A DNA stretch of 64,000 nt from Deinococcus sonorensis KR-87 (GTDB taxonomy: Bacteria; Deinococcota; Deinococci; Deinococcales; Deinococcaceae), in contig NZ_CP158299.1 of the NCBI RefSeq assembly GCF_040256395.1, positions 588,001-652,000 of the forward strand, read 5' to 3'. The notes beneath the pieces are model-generated. The model was not told the origin of the DNA, ran no database searches, and saw only the letters and a list, made by a program, of their open reading frames with translations. Both the position numbers and the translations under genes were made by a program. This document shows positions 1-8,606 of the stretch, in pieces. Positions within the stretch are counted from its first letter, which is position 1. Each line of letters opens with the position of its first letter.

Positions 1-2
1 AA

Positions 3-32
3 CGCGTGCCCTTGATTGCTCAAGGGCACGCG
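3..32 (-). terminator. Terminator hairpin after the 767-aa secreted protein
   Basis: A perfect 12-bp inverted repeat (3–14 with 21–32) encloses a 6-base loop. It begins 25 bases beyond the stop codon of the minus-strand gene that ends at 57. Window sequence stops before any T-tract could be judged. Confidence 0.7.
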
Positions 33-56
33 GAATCACCCATCAGGCGAAGCGGG

Positions 57-2360
57 TTATTTGACGGTGACGACGATGTTCAGGGTGACGCTGCCCAGCG
101 CGGGGACCGTGTCGGTCGCCGTGATGACGTTGTCACTGTTGGTGTCGACGGCCACCTGCAGGCTGGTGATGACGGTGCCGGCGACCGGCGCGGTGGTGCT
201 CCAGGCGCCGCCGTTCACCTTGTAGTACACGGTGCCGCTGAAGCTGGCCGTGGCGCTGACCGACACCAGGTCCGAGTAGGTGTAGACGTTGGTGCTGCCG
301 GTCGCGCTGTCACTCAGGACGAAGTTCTTGATCGCGGCGTTGTAGTTGTTCTTCGCCACGATCTTGTAGCGCAGCGTGTCGCCGGGCAGCGTGGTCAGGG
401 CCAGCTTCTCGGCCGCGATGCCGGTGGGGCCGGTCGCGCCCTTGGTCTGGTACTTGCGGATGAACATGCCGGTCGTGGGATCACCGGTGATCGGGTCGCG
501 GTCGGTGTTCACCACCGAGATCTTGATCACGTCATCGTTGTCGCTGGAGAGAATGGTGCTGAAGTTGCCGGTGGCCGACTGCGGCACCAGCACGGTTCCG
601 GCCAGCGCGTCGGCCGGCACGTCCACGATGCCGTAGACGGTGATCTCGTCGTTGGCGCCGACGATCGGCGAGATGTAGCGTCCCGAGCTGTCCTTGGCCA
701 GCTCCACACCGCTGGCGTTCACATAGCGGACCGTCGCGGTGCTGGTGCCGTTCGCCGTGTTGGGGAAGCTCAGGGTGGCGGTGGTCAGGGTGTAGCTGTC
801 GGCGTACTCGCCACGGTTGACCAGGTCCATCGGGAACACCGCGCGGCGGTCGGTGGTGTTCTGCGCGACCGTGGTGGCCGAGGCCGGCGCGACGGTGGGA
901 TCGACCGTCTGGGTGGCGGTGGCCACCGTGTTGTCCACACCGAGGGTGGTGCCGTTGCTGTCACCGAACTGCATGCTGGCCGGCATGATGGTGTCGCTGC
1001 TGGTCGCGTCGGCCACCACGCCGCTGTCGTTGCCCGAGTCGATGCCCACCAGGACGACGACCGGCGCGGGATCGGTGGTGGCGGTCTTGTTCGAGTCCGG
1101 GTAGGTGACCTGGACGCGGACGTCGGTGGTGCTCGGCGTGACAAACCCGGAGGCCAGCGCGATGGTGGGGTACTTCGAGCCGGTGGCCGGATCGGTGTAG
1201 AGGGTCGTGATGGCCGTGCCGTCGTTGTTCAGGAAGCGCACGACGACGCCGCCAGGCAGCAGGAAGCTGCCGTCGTTGTTGTTGATGCCGATCGGGTTGC
1301 CGCTGCTGTCGGTCGGGAACAGGTTGACCGTGTCGGCCATGCCGGTGTTGGTCAGGGTGTTGACGAAGGTGACCACGTCATCGGTGGTGTTGGTGTCGGC
1401 CGTCGGGTAGGCGATCTGGTTGCTGCCGGACTTGGCGATCGGCGTGCTGGTGGTGGTGGGGTCCACGTAACCGGTGACCTTGGGGTCGCTGGTGGTGCCG
1501 GGCGTGCCGGGAGGCGACACCGGGTTGACCGGGGTGGTGGGGTTCGCCGGATCGTAGTTGGGATCCTGGGTGCCGGTGGGGCCGCTGGGCGGCACGACCA
1601 CGGTGGGCAGCGGAGTGCCGGGGTTGTTGGGATCCTTGCTCGGCGGGTCGACCGACACCAGCGGCTTGTACAGCCGCACGCGGGTGTACTGCAGGTCGGT
1701 GGTGGCTTCGTCGGTGGCCGCGATGGTGCCGGCGCTGTACACGTTTGCATTGCCGCGCGGGCTCACCGAGAAGTCCGCGGTGGGATTGGCCGAGCTCGGC
1801 ACCAGGATGCGCTGCTCCAGGGCAACCTGACCCTCGTCGGTGGCGGTGGTGGGATCGTCGGCCGGCACCGACACGATGCCGGGGTAGGTGACGGTGTCGC
1901 TCGAGTCGTACACCTTGGTGGTGCCCACCCAGTACTGAACGACCGTGCCGGTGGGCAGGGTGGTGCCGCCCAGGTACGGGGCGACCGTCACGTTGTAGGC
2001 CACGCCGGCGGGCGTGTTGCTGCCCACGTTGCCGTTGTTCAGGATGGTGTACTGGGTGACGACCGTGGCGCCCGGCAGCACGTTCTTCTTGTCGTGGCTG
2101 GCGATCGGGGTGGTCGGGGTGGTGCCGTCGCTGGAGGGGGCGCCCGCGTAGGTCACGTCAAAGTCCGGCTTCGGCTGGACGGTGGAGGTGACGGTGTTGG
2201 AGCTCACCGGCGTGGCCTGGGTGCCCGGGTTCGTCGGGTCCTCGAAGCTGGCCGTGGCGGTGTTGGAGATGACCGTGCCGGCGGGGGTGTTCCCGGCGGC
2301 AGCGGCGGCTCCAGTGGCCAGGGCAGCCATCAGAGCAAGGAGACGAGGGGTGACGTTCAT
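57..2360 (-). CDS. Secreted DUF11-like repeat protein, 767 aa
   Basis: No enzyme motif is visible. The N-terminus is a clear signal peptide (residues 1 to about 22, hydrophobic and Ala-rich). The mature part is rich in Thr, Asn, Val and Asp and contains phrases such as [10 protein letters not shown] near the start and further beta-sandwich-like stretches, broken by a Pro/Gly/Thr linker around residues 250–320. This is the style of DUF11-type surface proteins. The start was set at Met 2360, where the signal peptide begins and GGAGG lies 8 bases upstream; a longer frame to 2447 adds non-signal sequence. The next gene upstream on the same strand (2612–3118) is also a small secreted protein. A surface or S-layer-associated role is inference only. 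Confidence 0.75.
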   Translation of the reverse strand: MNVTPRLLALMAALATGAAAAAGNTPAGTVISNTATASFEDPTNPGTQATPVSSNTVTSTVQPKPDFDVTYAGAPSSDGTTPTTPIASHDKKNVLPGATVVTQYTILNNGNVGSNTPAGVAYNVTVAPYLGGTTLPTGTVVQYWVGTTKVYDSSDTVTYPGIVSVPADDPTTATDEGQVALEQRILVPSSANPTADFSVSPRGNANVYSAGTIAATDEATTDLQYTRVRLYKPLVSVDPPSKDPNNPGTPLPTVVVPPSGPTGTQDPNYDPANPTTPVNPVSPPGTPGTTSDPKVTGYVDPTTTSTPIAKSGSNQIAYPTADTNTTDDVVTFVNTLTNTGMADTVNLFPTDSSGNPIGINNNDGSFLLPGGVVVRFLNNDGTAITTLYTDPATGSKYPTIALASGFVTPSTTDVRVQVTYPDSNKTATTDPAPVVVLVGIDSGNDSGVVADATSSDTIMPASMQFGDSNGTTLGVDNTVATATQTVDPTVAPASATTVAQNTTDRRAVFPMDLVNRGEYADSYTLTTATLSFPNTANGTSTATVRYVNASGVELAKDSSGRYISPIVGANDEITVYGIVDVPADALAGTVLVPQSATGNFSTILSSDNDDVIKISVVNTDRDPITGDPTTGMFIRKYQTKGATGPTGIAAEKLALTTLPGDTLRYKIVAKNNYNAAIKNFVLSDSATGSTNVYTYSDLVSVSATASFSGTVYYKVNGGAWSTTAPVAGTVITSLQVAVDTNSDNVITATDTVPALGSVTLNIVVTVK

Positions 2361-2446
2361 ATTCGGGACCTCCAGAGACGTAGAAGCGGACAGGCAGAGG
2401 CGCGATTTATGCCGAATTGAACCGGCACACATCTCGCGTTCACTCA

Positions 2447-2460
2447 TTAAGAATTCTTAA
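2447..2460. promoter_or_regulatory. 14-bp perfect palindrome upstream of the 767-aa secreted protein
   Basis: TTAAGAATTCTTAA is a perfect palindrome in an AT-rich patch, 87 bases before the start at 2360. It could be an operator or part of the promoter region. No convincing -35/-10 pair was assigned. Confidence 0.35.
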
Positions 2461-2576
2461 CTTTTGACTATGACGGATTTATTACGGCCGGTGGGTTGCC
2501 CCCATTCGGGGGAGCGCTGTTCTGAACGGGGTCCAGCTCCGAATGCACCGCCCAGTGGCTCGACCAGCACAGGAAA

Positions 2577-2599
2577 GCCGAGCCTGAGTCAGGCTCGGC
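2577..2599 (-). terminator. Terminator hairpin after the 168-aa secreted protein
   Basis: Arms 2577–2587 and 2589–2599 are perfectly complementary around a single central base. On the minus strand the hairpin is followed by TTTCCT. It lies 12 bases past the stop codon at 2612. Confidence 0.7.
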
Positions 2600-2611
2600 C
2601 GTGCAACCCAG

Positions 2612-3118
2612 TTATTTGACCTGAACGAAGAAGCCGAGCTGAACGTTGCCATTGGCCGGCAGCTCCGCCAGGGTCCAGCGCACCGCCGTGTACTCCGACG
2701 GCTTGACCACCACGTCCCGCAGGACCGTCCGGCCGTTCTCGGTGACGCTGACCTGCTTCTTGAGCGGGGCCGGCGCGTAGGTCTTCCCGCCGTCGATCGA
2801 GAACTCCATCGTGACGCCGGCATTCAGGGTGCTGGACGGCTTCAGGTAGACGGTGCCTTTCGGGACCGGCAACCGGACCATCACGTGGGCCAGCGGCTTT
2901 GCCGTGGCGTTGCTGGCGGTGAGCAGTTGGCTCAGCACGTCGCCCGGCTGCACGGTCTTGGGGGCCGGGCTCAGCTGCTCGGTGCTCTTGCCGCCGACGG
3001 TGACGGTCCGGACCAGTGCCTGGGCCAGCGAGAGTGTCAGAGGGGACGTCCCCTGTGCGGCCACAAGGCCGGTCATCAGGCCGGCGGCGGCCAGCATCGA
3101 ACGGGAAAGCTGGTTCAT
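2612..3118 (-). CDS. Small secreted DUF11-like protein, 168 aa
   Basis: Residues 1 to about 21 form a signal peptide ending near VAAQG. The mature protein reads as one DUF11-type beta-sandwich (phrases VQPGDVLSQLLTASNATAKP and VMVRLPVPKGTVYL), a fold found in bacterial surface proteins. There are no catalytic residues to point to. The start at 3118 is supported by AAGGAG 5 bases upstream; an in-frame extension to 3400 lacks a signal sequence. It lies upstream of the larger DUF11-like gene on the same strand, but a hairpin at 2577–2599 separates them, so they are probably separate transcripts. A role at the cell surface is inferred. Confidence 0.75.
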   Translation of the reverse strand: MNQLSRSMLAAAGLMTGLVAAQGTSPLTLSLAQALVRTVTVGGKSTEQLSPAPKTVQPGDVLSQLLTASNATAKPLAHVMVRLPVPKGTVYLKPSSTLNAGVTMEFSIDGGKTYAPAPLKKQVSVTENGRTVLRDVVVKPSEYTAVRWTLAELPANGNVQLGFFVQVK

Positions 3119-3432
3119 AACACTCCTTAGGGGCCGGCGGATCAAGGGCCCGCGGCAGCCACGAAACTCCCCCGACAATAGAAATCCGGGTCTTACCTCC
3201 CTCTTACACCTCGCAGACCAGATCAAGGTCGTCCAGGTCGTTTTCAGGGGCTCAGCCTCCTCGGCCCCGACGTGCCGGCTCTTCTCGGTTGTCTGACTCG
3301 CGGCAGCTCTGTCGACCTCCAGCTCATCCGCTCCTCTCCCCTTTCGCCTCCCCGCCTTGGGTTTTTCTTCAGAACCCCACCTGCGTATCCTCTGCGACAC
3401 AAGCGGGCTGCGGCGAGGCTCAGCCTGGAGGC
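3119..3432. other. 314-bp gap between divergent genes
   Basis: This gap must hold the promoters for the minus-strand secreted protein (start 3118) and the plus-strand SDR gene (start 3433). A pyrimidine-rich stretch lies at 3310–3370. I could not assign a -35/-10 pair, and no small gene was found. Confidence 0.4.
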
Positions 3433-4308
3433 ATGACCAGGCGACCGAAAGCCGAGGACTTCAAGGACGCACAGACGCTCCCCTACCCCGCCAAGCAGTC
3501 CGAGATGAAGATTCCGCCCCAGAGTGACCTGCGGACGTACCGGGCGGCGGGCAAACTGGAAGGCCGGGCCGCACTGATCACCGGCGGCGACAGCGGCATC
3601 GGTCGGGCGGTGGCCCTCGCGTTTGCCCTGGAGGGCGCGCGGGTCGCCATTCTCTACAACGAGAACGACAGCGACGCCCAGGACACCCGGCGGATGGTGG
3701 AGGAGCGCGGCGGAGCCTGCCTGGTGCTCCGGGCCGACGTCCGCGACCGGGCGCAGTGCCAGGACGCGGTCGAGCAGACGGTGCGCGCGTACGGGCAGCT
3801 GAACGTGCTGGTCAACAACGCCGCCTACCAGCACGCGCAGACGAGCATCCTCGACATCACCGAGGAGCAGCTGCGCCGCACCGTCGAGACGAACCTGTAC
3901 GGGTACGTGTTCATGATCCAGGCGGCCCTGCCGCACCTGAAGAGCGGCGACGCGATCATCAACACCGGGTCCATCGTCGGGGAGACCGGCAACGAGATTC
4001 TGGTGGACTACACCGCCACTAAGGGCGGCATCCATGCCCTGACCCGGTCGCTGGCGCTGCAGTTCGGCAAGCTGGACAACGGCATCCGGGTGAACGCCGT
4101 GGTGCCGGGCCCGGTGTGGACCCCCAACATTCCCGCCACCATGCCGCTGGACGAGGTGCAGAAGTTCGGGCACGAGGTCGCGCTGGGCCGGCCCGGTCAG
4201 CCGGAGGAACTGGCCCCCGCCTACGTGTACCTCGCCTCGGACGACAGTTCCTTTGTGACCGGCAGTCTGCTGCACGTCACGGGCGGCAAGCTGTCGAGCG
4301 GGTCATGA
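3433..4308 (+). CDS. SDR family oxidoreductase, 291 aa
   Basis: This is a classical short-chain dehydrogenase/reductase. The cofactor motif TGGDSGIG spans residues 50–57, NNA lies near 128–130, and the catalytic Ser, Tyr and Lys are S180, Y193 and K197 (YTATK). The roughly 40-residue N-terminal extension before the Rossmann fold is typical of the stress-associated YdaD/YghA-like subgroup (family knowledge). The start at 3433 follows TGGAGG; the frame continues upstream without a better site. Its stop overlaps the next start (ATGA), so it leads a tightly coupled operon with a gluconate-dehydrogenase-like subunit, a GMC oxidoreductase and a GH1-like protein. The substrate is unknown. Confidence 0.88.
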   Translation: MTRRPKAEDFKDAQTLPYPAKQSEMKIPPQSDLRTYRAAGKLEGRAALITGGDSGIGRAVALAFALEGARVAILYNENDSDAQDTRRMVEERGGACLVLRADVRDRAQCQDAVEQTVRAYGQLNVLVNNAAYQHAQTSILDITEEQLRRTVETNLYGYVFMIQAALPHLKSGDAIINTGSIVGETGNEILVDYTATKGGIHALTRSLALQFGKLDNGIRVNAVVPGPVWTPNIPATMPLDEVQKFGHEVALGRPGQPEELAPAYVYLASDDSSFVTGSLLHVTGGKLSSGS

Positions 4309-4844
4309 GCCGCACCCACGACACGCTCGAGCAGCTGCTCCTATCCGGCCACGTCACCGCGCCCACCCGGCGGGTGCTGGAGGAGCGGCTGCACCGCACC
4401 TTCGAGCGGCGCTTCTTCAGCGAGGCGGAATTCCGGGTGCTGCAGGCGGCCGCCGCGCGGCTGGTGCCGCACGACCCGGCCCACCTGAACCTGGCGGGCG
4501 TGGTGGATGACCGGCTGGCCGAGGACCGCACCGACGGCTGGCGCTACGCCGACACGCCGCCCGACCCGCAGGCGATGCGCGACCTGCTGGCCGCCCTGCC
4601 CGCCGACTTCACAGGGCTGGAGGGGCCGGCGCAGGACCGGCACCTGCAGGACCTGGAACGCCGCTTTCCCCACCCGTTCGAGGACCTGCTGGCCGAACTG
4701 ACCGAGGGATACTACAGCCACCCGGCGGTGCAGCTGGCGCTCGGGTACGTGGGCTTCGCGGACGCGCCCGGCTGGACCCGCATCGGCCTGAACGAGGCCG
4801 AGCGGCGTGAGCTGGCCTTCCCCGGCCCCAGGGATACGCCGTGA
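4305..4844 (+). CDS. Gluconate 2-dehydrogenase subunit 3-like protein, 179 aa
   Basis: It resembles the small (gamma, subunit 3) component of membrane gluconate or glucoside 3-dehydrogenases: a helical protein with RFFSEAEFRVLQAAAARLVP near residues 32–51 and GYYSHP near residue 135. Those subunits normally carry a Tat signal and help assemble or export the GMC subunit; here no signal peptide is visible, which suggests a cytoplasmic complex. It starts within the SDR stop (ATGA overlap), and its own stop overlaps the GTG start of the GMC gene. The order subunit 3 then GMC supports a functional pair. The third, cytochrome c subunit of the classical enzyme is not in this operon. Confidence 0.75.
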   Translation: MSRTHDTLEQLLLSGHVTAPTRRVLEERLHRTFERRFFSEAEFRVLQAAAARLVPHDPAHLNLAGVVDDRLAEDRTDGWRYADTPPDPQAMRDLLAALPADFTGLEGPAQDRHLQDLERRFPHPFEDLLAELTEGYYSHPAVQLALGYVGFADAPGWTRIGLNEAERRELAFPGPRDTP

Positions 4845-6418
4845 CCCGGACCCACGCGCCGGATGAGGTGGTGGACGCCGTGGTGATCGGCACCGGGGCG
4901 GGCGGGGCGCCGCTGCTGGCGCGGCTGGCGGCCGCCGGCCTGCGGGTGGTGGCGCTGGAGGCGGGCGCCCACCACCGGCCCGCCGACATGCCCACCGACG
5001 AGCGGGCGCAGGTGTCGCTGTTCTGGAACGACGAGCGGCTCTCGGCCGGCGCGGACCCGGTCAGCTTCGGGAACAACAATTCCGGGTGCGGGGTGGGCGG
5101 CTCCACCCTGCATTACACCGCCTACACGCCCAGGGCGCAGCCGGACGACCTGCGACTGCACACCGACGCAGGTGTGGGCGTGGACTGGCCGCTCACCTAC
5201 GCGGACCTGGAGCCCTACTACGACGAACTCGAACAGTTTCTGGGCGTGTCGGGGCCCGGCCACTACCCCTGGGGGCCGCCGCGCCGATCAAAGTACCCGC
5301 ACCCGCCGCTGCCGCTGAACGGGGCGGCGCAGCTGATGGAGCGCGGCTGCGCGGCGCTGGGGCTGCGCACCTCCCCGGCGGCCAACGCCGCCCTGAGCCG
5401 CCCACAGCAGCAGGACGGCCATGGCCTGCGCCCCGCCTGCACCAACCGGGGCTTCTGTCAGGCGGGCTGCTCGGTGGGCGCCAAGGCGAGCATGGACGTG
5501 ACGTTCCTGCCGCTGGCCCTCAAGCACGGGGCCGAGCTGCGGTCCGACTGCTACGTGACCGCGCTGGAGGTGCAGGGGCCACGCGTGACCGGCGTGGTAT
5601 ACCGCCACGCGGGGCAGGAACATAGGCAGCGCGCCCACGCGGTGTTCCTGAGCGCGGGCGCCATCGAGACGCCCCGGCTGCTGCTGCGCATGAACCTCGC
5701 CAACCAGAGCGGGCAGGTGGGCCGCAACTTCATGGCGCACGTCGGCCTGCAGGTGTGGGGCCAATTCGAGGAGGAGGTGCGCCCGTACAAGGGCATTCCC
5801 GGCGCGCTGATCAGCGAGGACACCCACCGGCCCAGGGACGCCGATTTCGCCGGCGGCTACCTGCTACAGTCCATCGGCGTGATGCTGGTGACGTACGCCT
5901 CGCAGTTCGCGCGCGGCACGCACACCTGGGGGCCGGCCCTGCACCAGCACCTGCGCGGCTACACCCACACCGCCGGCATCAACGTGCTGGGCGACTGTTT
6001 GCCGCACGAGGGCAATTATCTGGAGCTCTCGGACGAGCTGGACCACAAGGGCCTGCCCAAGCCCCGCATCCACTTCAGCTGGGGCGAGAACGAGCGGCGC
6101 ATGCAGCGGCACGCCGAGCGGGTGATGCGCGACATCTGGACGGCGGCGGGCGGGCAGCAGCTGTGGAGCTTCAACCGCGCCGCCCATACCATCGGCACCG
6201 CCCGCATGGGCGACGACCCGGCGAGCAGCGTCGTGAACCGGGACGGGCGCTGTCACGACCTGAGCAATCTGTACATCAGCGACAACTCCACCTTTCCCAG
6301 CGCCCTGAGCGTGAATCCGGCCCTGACCATCATGGCGCTGGCGCTGCGCACAGCGGACTGCTTTCTGGAGACTCAACGGGTGGGCGGCTTCTCCACCCAG
6401 GCAGGTGGACGCGCATGA
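4841..6418 (+). CDS. GMC family FAD oxidoreductase, 525 aa
   Basis: The N-terminal FAD-binding motif GTGAGG lies at residues 17–22, followed by the GGST signature and a C-terminal GMC motif with HTIGTARMG and SVNPALTIMALA, the His/Asn active-site region of the family. Length is normal for gluconate- or glucoside-dehydrogenase large subunits. A Cys-containing segment (ACTNRGFCQAGC) near residues 200–211 is also seen in that subgroup. It starts with GTG at 4841, overlapping the previous stop (GTGA). No signal peptide is present. It probably oxidises a sugar or sugar-like alcohol with its neighbour as partner; the substrate cannot be read from the sequence. Confidence 0.85.
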   Translation: MTRTHAPDEVVDAVVIGTGAGGAPLLARLAAAGLRVVALEAGAHHRPADMPTDERAQVSLFWNDERLSAGADPVSFGNNNSGCGVGGSTLHYTAYTPRAQPDDLRLHTDAGVGVDWPLTYADLEPYYDELEQFLGVSGPGHYPWGPPRRSKYPHPPLPLNGAAQLMERGCAALGLRTSPAANAALSRPQQQDGHGLRPACTNRGFCQAGCSVGAKASMDVTFLPLALKHGAELRSDCYVTALEVQGPRVTGVVYRHAGQEHRQRAHAVFLSAGAIETPRLLLRMNLANQSGQVGRNFMAHVGLQVWGQFEEEVRPYKGIPGALISEDTHRPRDADFAGGYLLQSIGVMLVTYASQFARGTHTWGPALHQHLRGYTHTAGINVLGDCLPHEGNYLELSDELDHKGLPKPRIHFSWGENERRMQRHAERVMRDIWTAAGGQQLWSFNRAAHTIGTARMGDDPASSVVNRDGRCHDLSNLYISDNSTFPSALSVNPALTIMALALRTADCFLETQRVGGFSTQAGGRA

Positions 6419-7749
6419 GCGAAGGCTTTCTGGACATCATCCGCCGCGTCCGTGGCGACGCGGCCTCCGGCGACCAGTTCGGCGGCGCCAGCGGCCGCGA
6501 CGGGTCGGGGCTGCCCACCCGGCGGCCCGGCAACTTCATGTTCGCCACCGGCATCGAGTGCTCGTACCCCACCATCCAGAATGGGCGGGTGCGGCGCGAC
6601 CAGCTGGCCGAGTGCGGCCACTACGAGCACTGGCAGCAGGACCTGCACCTGGTGAAGGACCTGGGCCTGAAGTACCTGCGCTACGGCCTGCCGTATCACC
6701 GCATGCACCTGGGGCCCGGCCGCTACGACTGGGACTTTGCCGATCAGGTGATGGCCGAGATGCGGCGGCTGGACCTGGTCCCGATCCTGGACCTGCTGCA
6801 CTTCGGCGTGCCGGACTGGCTCGGCAACTTCCAGAACCCCGAGCTGCCGCTGCACTTCGAGGCGTACGCCGGGCAGGTGGCCGCCCGCTACCCCTGGGTG
6901 CGCTACTACACCCCGGTCAACGAGATCTACGTGACGGCCAGGACGAGCGGACAGGACGGGCTGTGGAACGAGCAGCTGAAGAGCGGGACCGGCTTCGTGA
7001 CGGCCCTCAAGCACGCGGCGGCGGCCAACATCCTGGCCTGCCACGCGATCGCCCGGCACCGCCCGGACGCGATCATCGTGCAGAGCGAGAGCGCCGAGTA
7101 CCTGCATGACGGCTCCGTCGAGCAGCGCCCGGAGATCGCCCTGCAGAACCGCCTGCGCTTTCTCTCGCTGGACCTGCTGTACGCCCACGCGCCCGACGCG
7201 GACGTGTGCCTGTACCTGCTGGACAACGGCATGAGCCGCCAGGAGTACGAGTGGTTCATGGCCGGCGAGCCGCCGGGGCACCAGATCATGGGCAACGACT
7301 ACTACGGGCGCAACGAGAAGATCATCAAGCCGGACGGCAGCATCTGCACCGCTGAGGACGTGTTCGGCTGGTACCAGATCACCAAGGACTACTACCAGCG
7401 CTACCGCAAGCCGATTTTCCACACCGAAACCAATGTCTTCGACGCGGATCAGGCGCCCACCTGGCTGTGGAAGCAGTGGATGAACGTGCTGCGGCTGCGC
7501 CAGGAGGGCGCGCCGGTGGTGGGCTTCACCTGGTATAGCCTGACCGACCAGATCGACTGGGACAGCGAGCTGGCCGAGCAGCGCGGCACCGTGAACGCCT
7601 GCGGGCTGTACGACCTGAACCGCAATCCGCGCCCGGTGGCGGCCGCCTACCGCAAGATCCTGGAACATTTCGGCCAGATCACGGTCGTGCCGCACGGCGA
7701 GGTGTTCGAGCTGACCGACCAGGCCGCCGAACTGAAGGTGGAGGTGTAA
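6415..7749 (+). CDS. GH1-like family glycoside hydrolase, 444 aa
   Basis: The protein has a TIM-barrel pattern of clan GH-A. TPVNE (E170) corresponds to the acid/base Glu, and HTETN (E339) is a plausible nucleophile Glu. The first 40 residues are not part of the barrel. It is a paralogue of the N-terminal domain of the fusion protein at 19082–21244, sharing TPVNE and the same layout. It starts in the stop of the GMC gene (ATGA) and ends the four-gene operon. The substrate is unknown; a role in making or trimming a surface or compatible-solute glycan would fit but is inference. Confidence 0.8.
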   Translation: MSEGFLDIIRRVRGDAASGDQFGGASGRDGSGLPTRRPGNFMFATGIECSYPTIQNGRVRRDQLAECGHYEHWQQDLHLVKDLGLKYLRYGLPYHRMHLGPGRYDWDFADQVMAEMRRLDLVPILDLLHFGVPDWLGNFQNPELPLHFEAYAGQVAARYPWVRYYTPVNEIYVTARTSGQDGLWNEQLKSGTGFVTALKHAAAANILACHAIARHRPDAIIVQSESAEYLHDGSVEQRPEIALQNRLRFLSLDLLYAHAPDADVCLYLLDNGMSRQEYEWFMAGEPPGHQIMGNDYYGRNEKIIKPDGSICTAEDVFGWYQITKDYYQRYRKPIFHTETNVFDADQAPTWLWKQWMNVLRLRQEGAPVVGFTWYSLTDQIDWDSELAEQRGTVNACGLYDLNRNPRPVAAAYRKILEHFGQITVVPHGEVFELTDQAAELKVEV

Positions 7750-7861
7750 CGCATGGCAGGAAGCAGCAGGGCAAGCGGGACCTCACATGTGGCCAGTCGC
7801 CACCCGCCAGGGAGCCCAGCCCAGCTGCGACACACCTAGTCGGCTCCCCGAAAAATCACAG

Positions 7862-7867
7862 TACGAT
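7862..7867 (+). promoter_or_regulatory. -10 box for leaderless TMEM175-like gene
   Basis: TACGAT ends 6 bases before the ATG at 7874, and no Shine–Dalgarno sequence is present. Deinococcus uses this layout for leaderless mRNAs. Confidence 0.5.
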
Positions 7868-7873
7868 GCCGAT

Positions 7874-8527
7874 ATGGCCCACCCCGAAGCCAGTGAGCAG
7901 GCCCAGGACCTCAAGAACGTCGAACGGCTGAAGTTCTTCACCGACGCCGTCGTGGCCATTGCCCTCACGCTGCTGATCCTGCCGCTGCTGGAATCGGTGT
8001 CCGAAGCGGCCAGGACGCAGCAGTCCGCCACCGACATGCTGGCGGAACACAGCGGTCAGATCATGACCTTCGCGCTGAGCTTCGTGGTGGTGGCGAGTTT
8101 CTGGATCGTGCATCACCGGATCTTCGAGCACGTCTCGCGGTACACGCCCGCGCTGATGGGCCTGAGCTTCTTGTGGATGTTCACCATCGTGCTGCTGCAG
8201 TTCCCGACCGCGATGGTGGGCGCGCTGTCGCCCGAGCCGATCCTGCTGGGGCTGTACATCGGGCTGATGGCCCTGAGCAGCCTGATTCTGAGCGCCATGA
8301 CCTGGCTGGTGTCGCGCGACGCCAGGATCCGGTCGGGCCGGCCGACCTTCGAGGCGTCCAGCCTGGCGGCGTCCTTCAGCAGTTCGCTGCTGTTCGTCCT
8401 GGTGCTCTGCCTGGCCCTGCTGATCCCCGGCCTGAGTTATTACGCGCTGTTTCTGCTGTTTCTCAATAGGCCGCTCCAGCGGCTCCTGCAGCCGTATTTC
8501 GCCCGTCTTCAAACACGCCTGACCTGA
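7874..8527 (+). CDS. TMEM175-like (DUF1211) membrane protein, 217 aa
   Basis: The first membrane helix carries the family signature (KFFTDAVVAIALTLL, residues about 22–36), and five further hydrophobic segments follow, giving the six helices expected of the bacterial TMEM175 potassium channel family. Length matches. The start at 7874 was chosen because it begins the soluble N-terminus just before TM1 and has a -10 box 6 bases upstream; the longer frame from 7787 has no supporting signals. The gene is monocistronic and converges with the AlkA-like gene. Channel function is known for characterised family members, not shown here. Confidence 0.85.
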   Translation: MAHPEASEQAQDLKNVERLKFFTDAVVAIALTLLILPLLESVSEAARTQQSATDMLAEHSGQIMTFALSFVVVASFWIVHHRIFEHVSRYTPALMGLSFLWMFTIVLLQFPTAMVGALSPEPILLGLYIGLMALSSLILSAMTWLVSRDARIRSGRPTFEASSLAASFSSSLLFVLVLCLALLIPGLSYYALFLLFLNRPLQRLLQPYFARLQTRLT

Positions 8528-8534
8528 AGGAACC

Positions 8535-8600
8535 GGCCTCCGCCCAGGCCGGCACGGAGGCCTCCGGCGCTTTGCTCGGCACTTCCGGAACCGGAGTGCC
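8535..8600. terminator. Two hairpins between convergent genes
   Basis: An 8-bp inverted repeat (8535–8542 with 8555–8562) is followed by a second one (8578–8588 with 8591–8600, one bulged T). They sit between the plus-strand stop at 8527 and the minus-strand stop at 8607, so they may serve both. Neither has a strong T-tract. Confidence 0.45.
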
Positions 8601-8606
8601 AGCTCT

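Noticed and set aside
6..2420. An 804-residue open frame on the plus strand
   Set aside because: It mirrors the secreted DUF11-like gene on the other strand and is Gly/Arg/His-rich with no start signal or domain.
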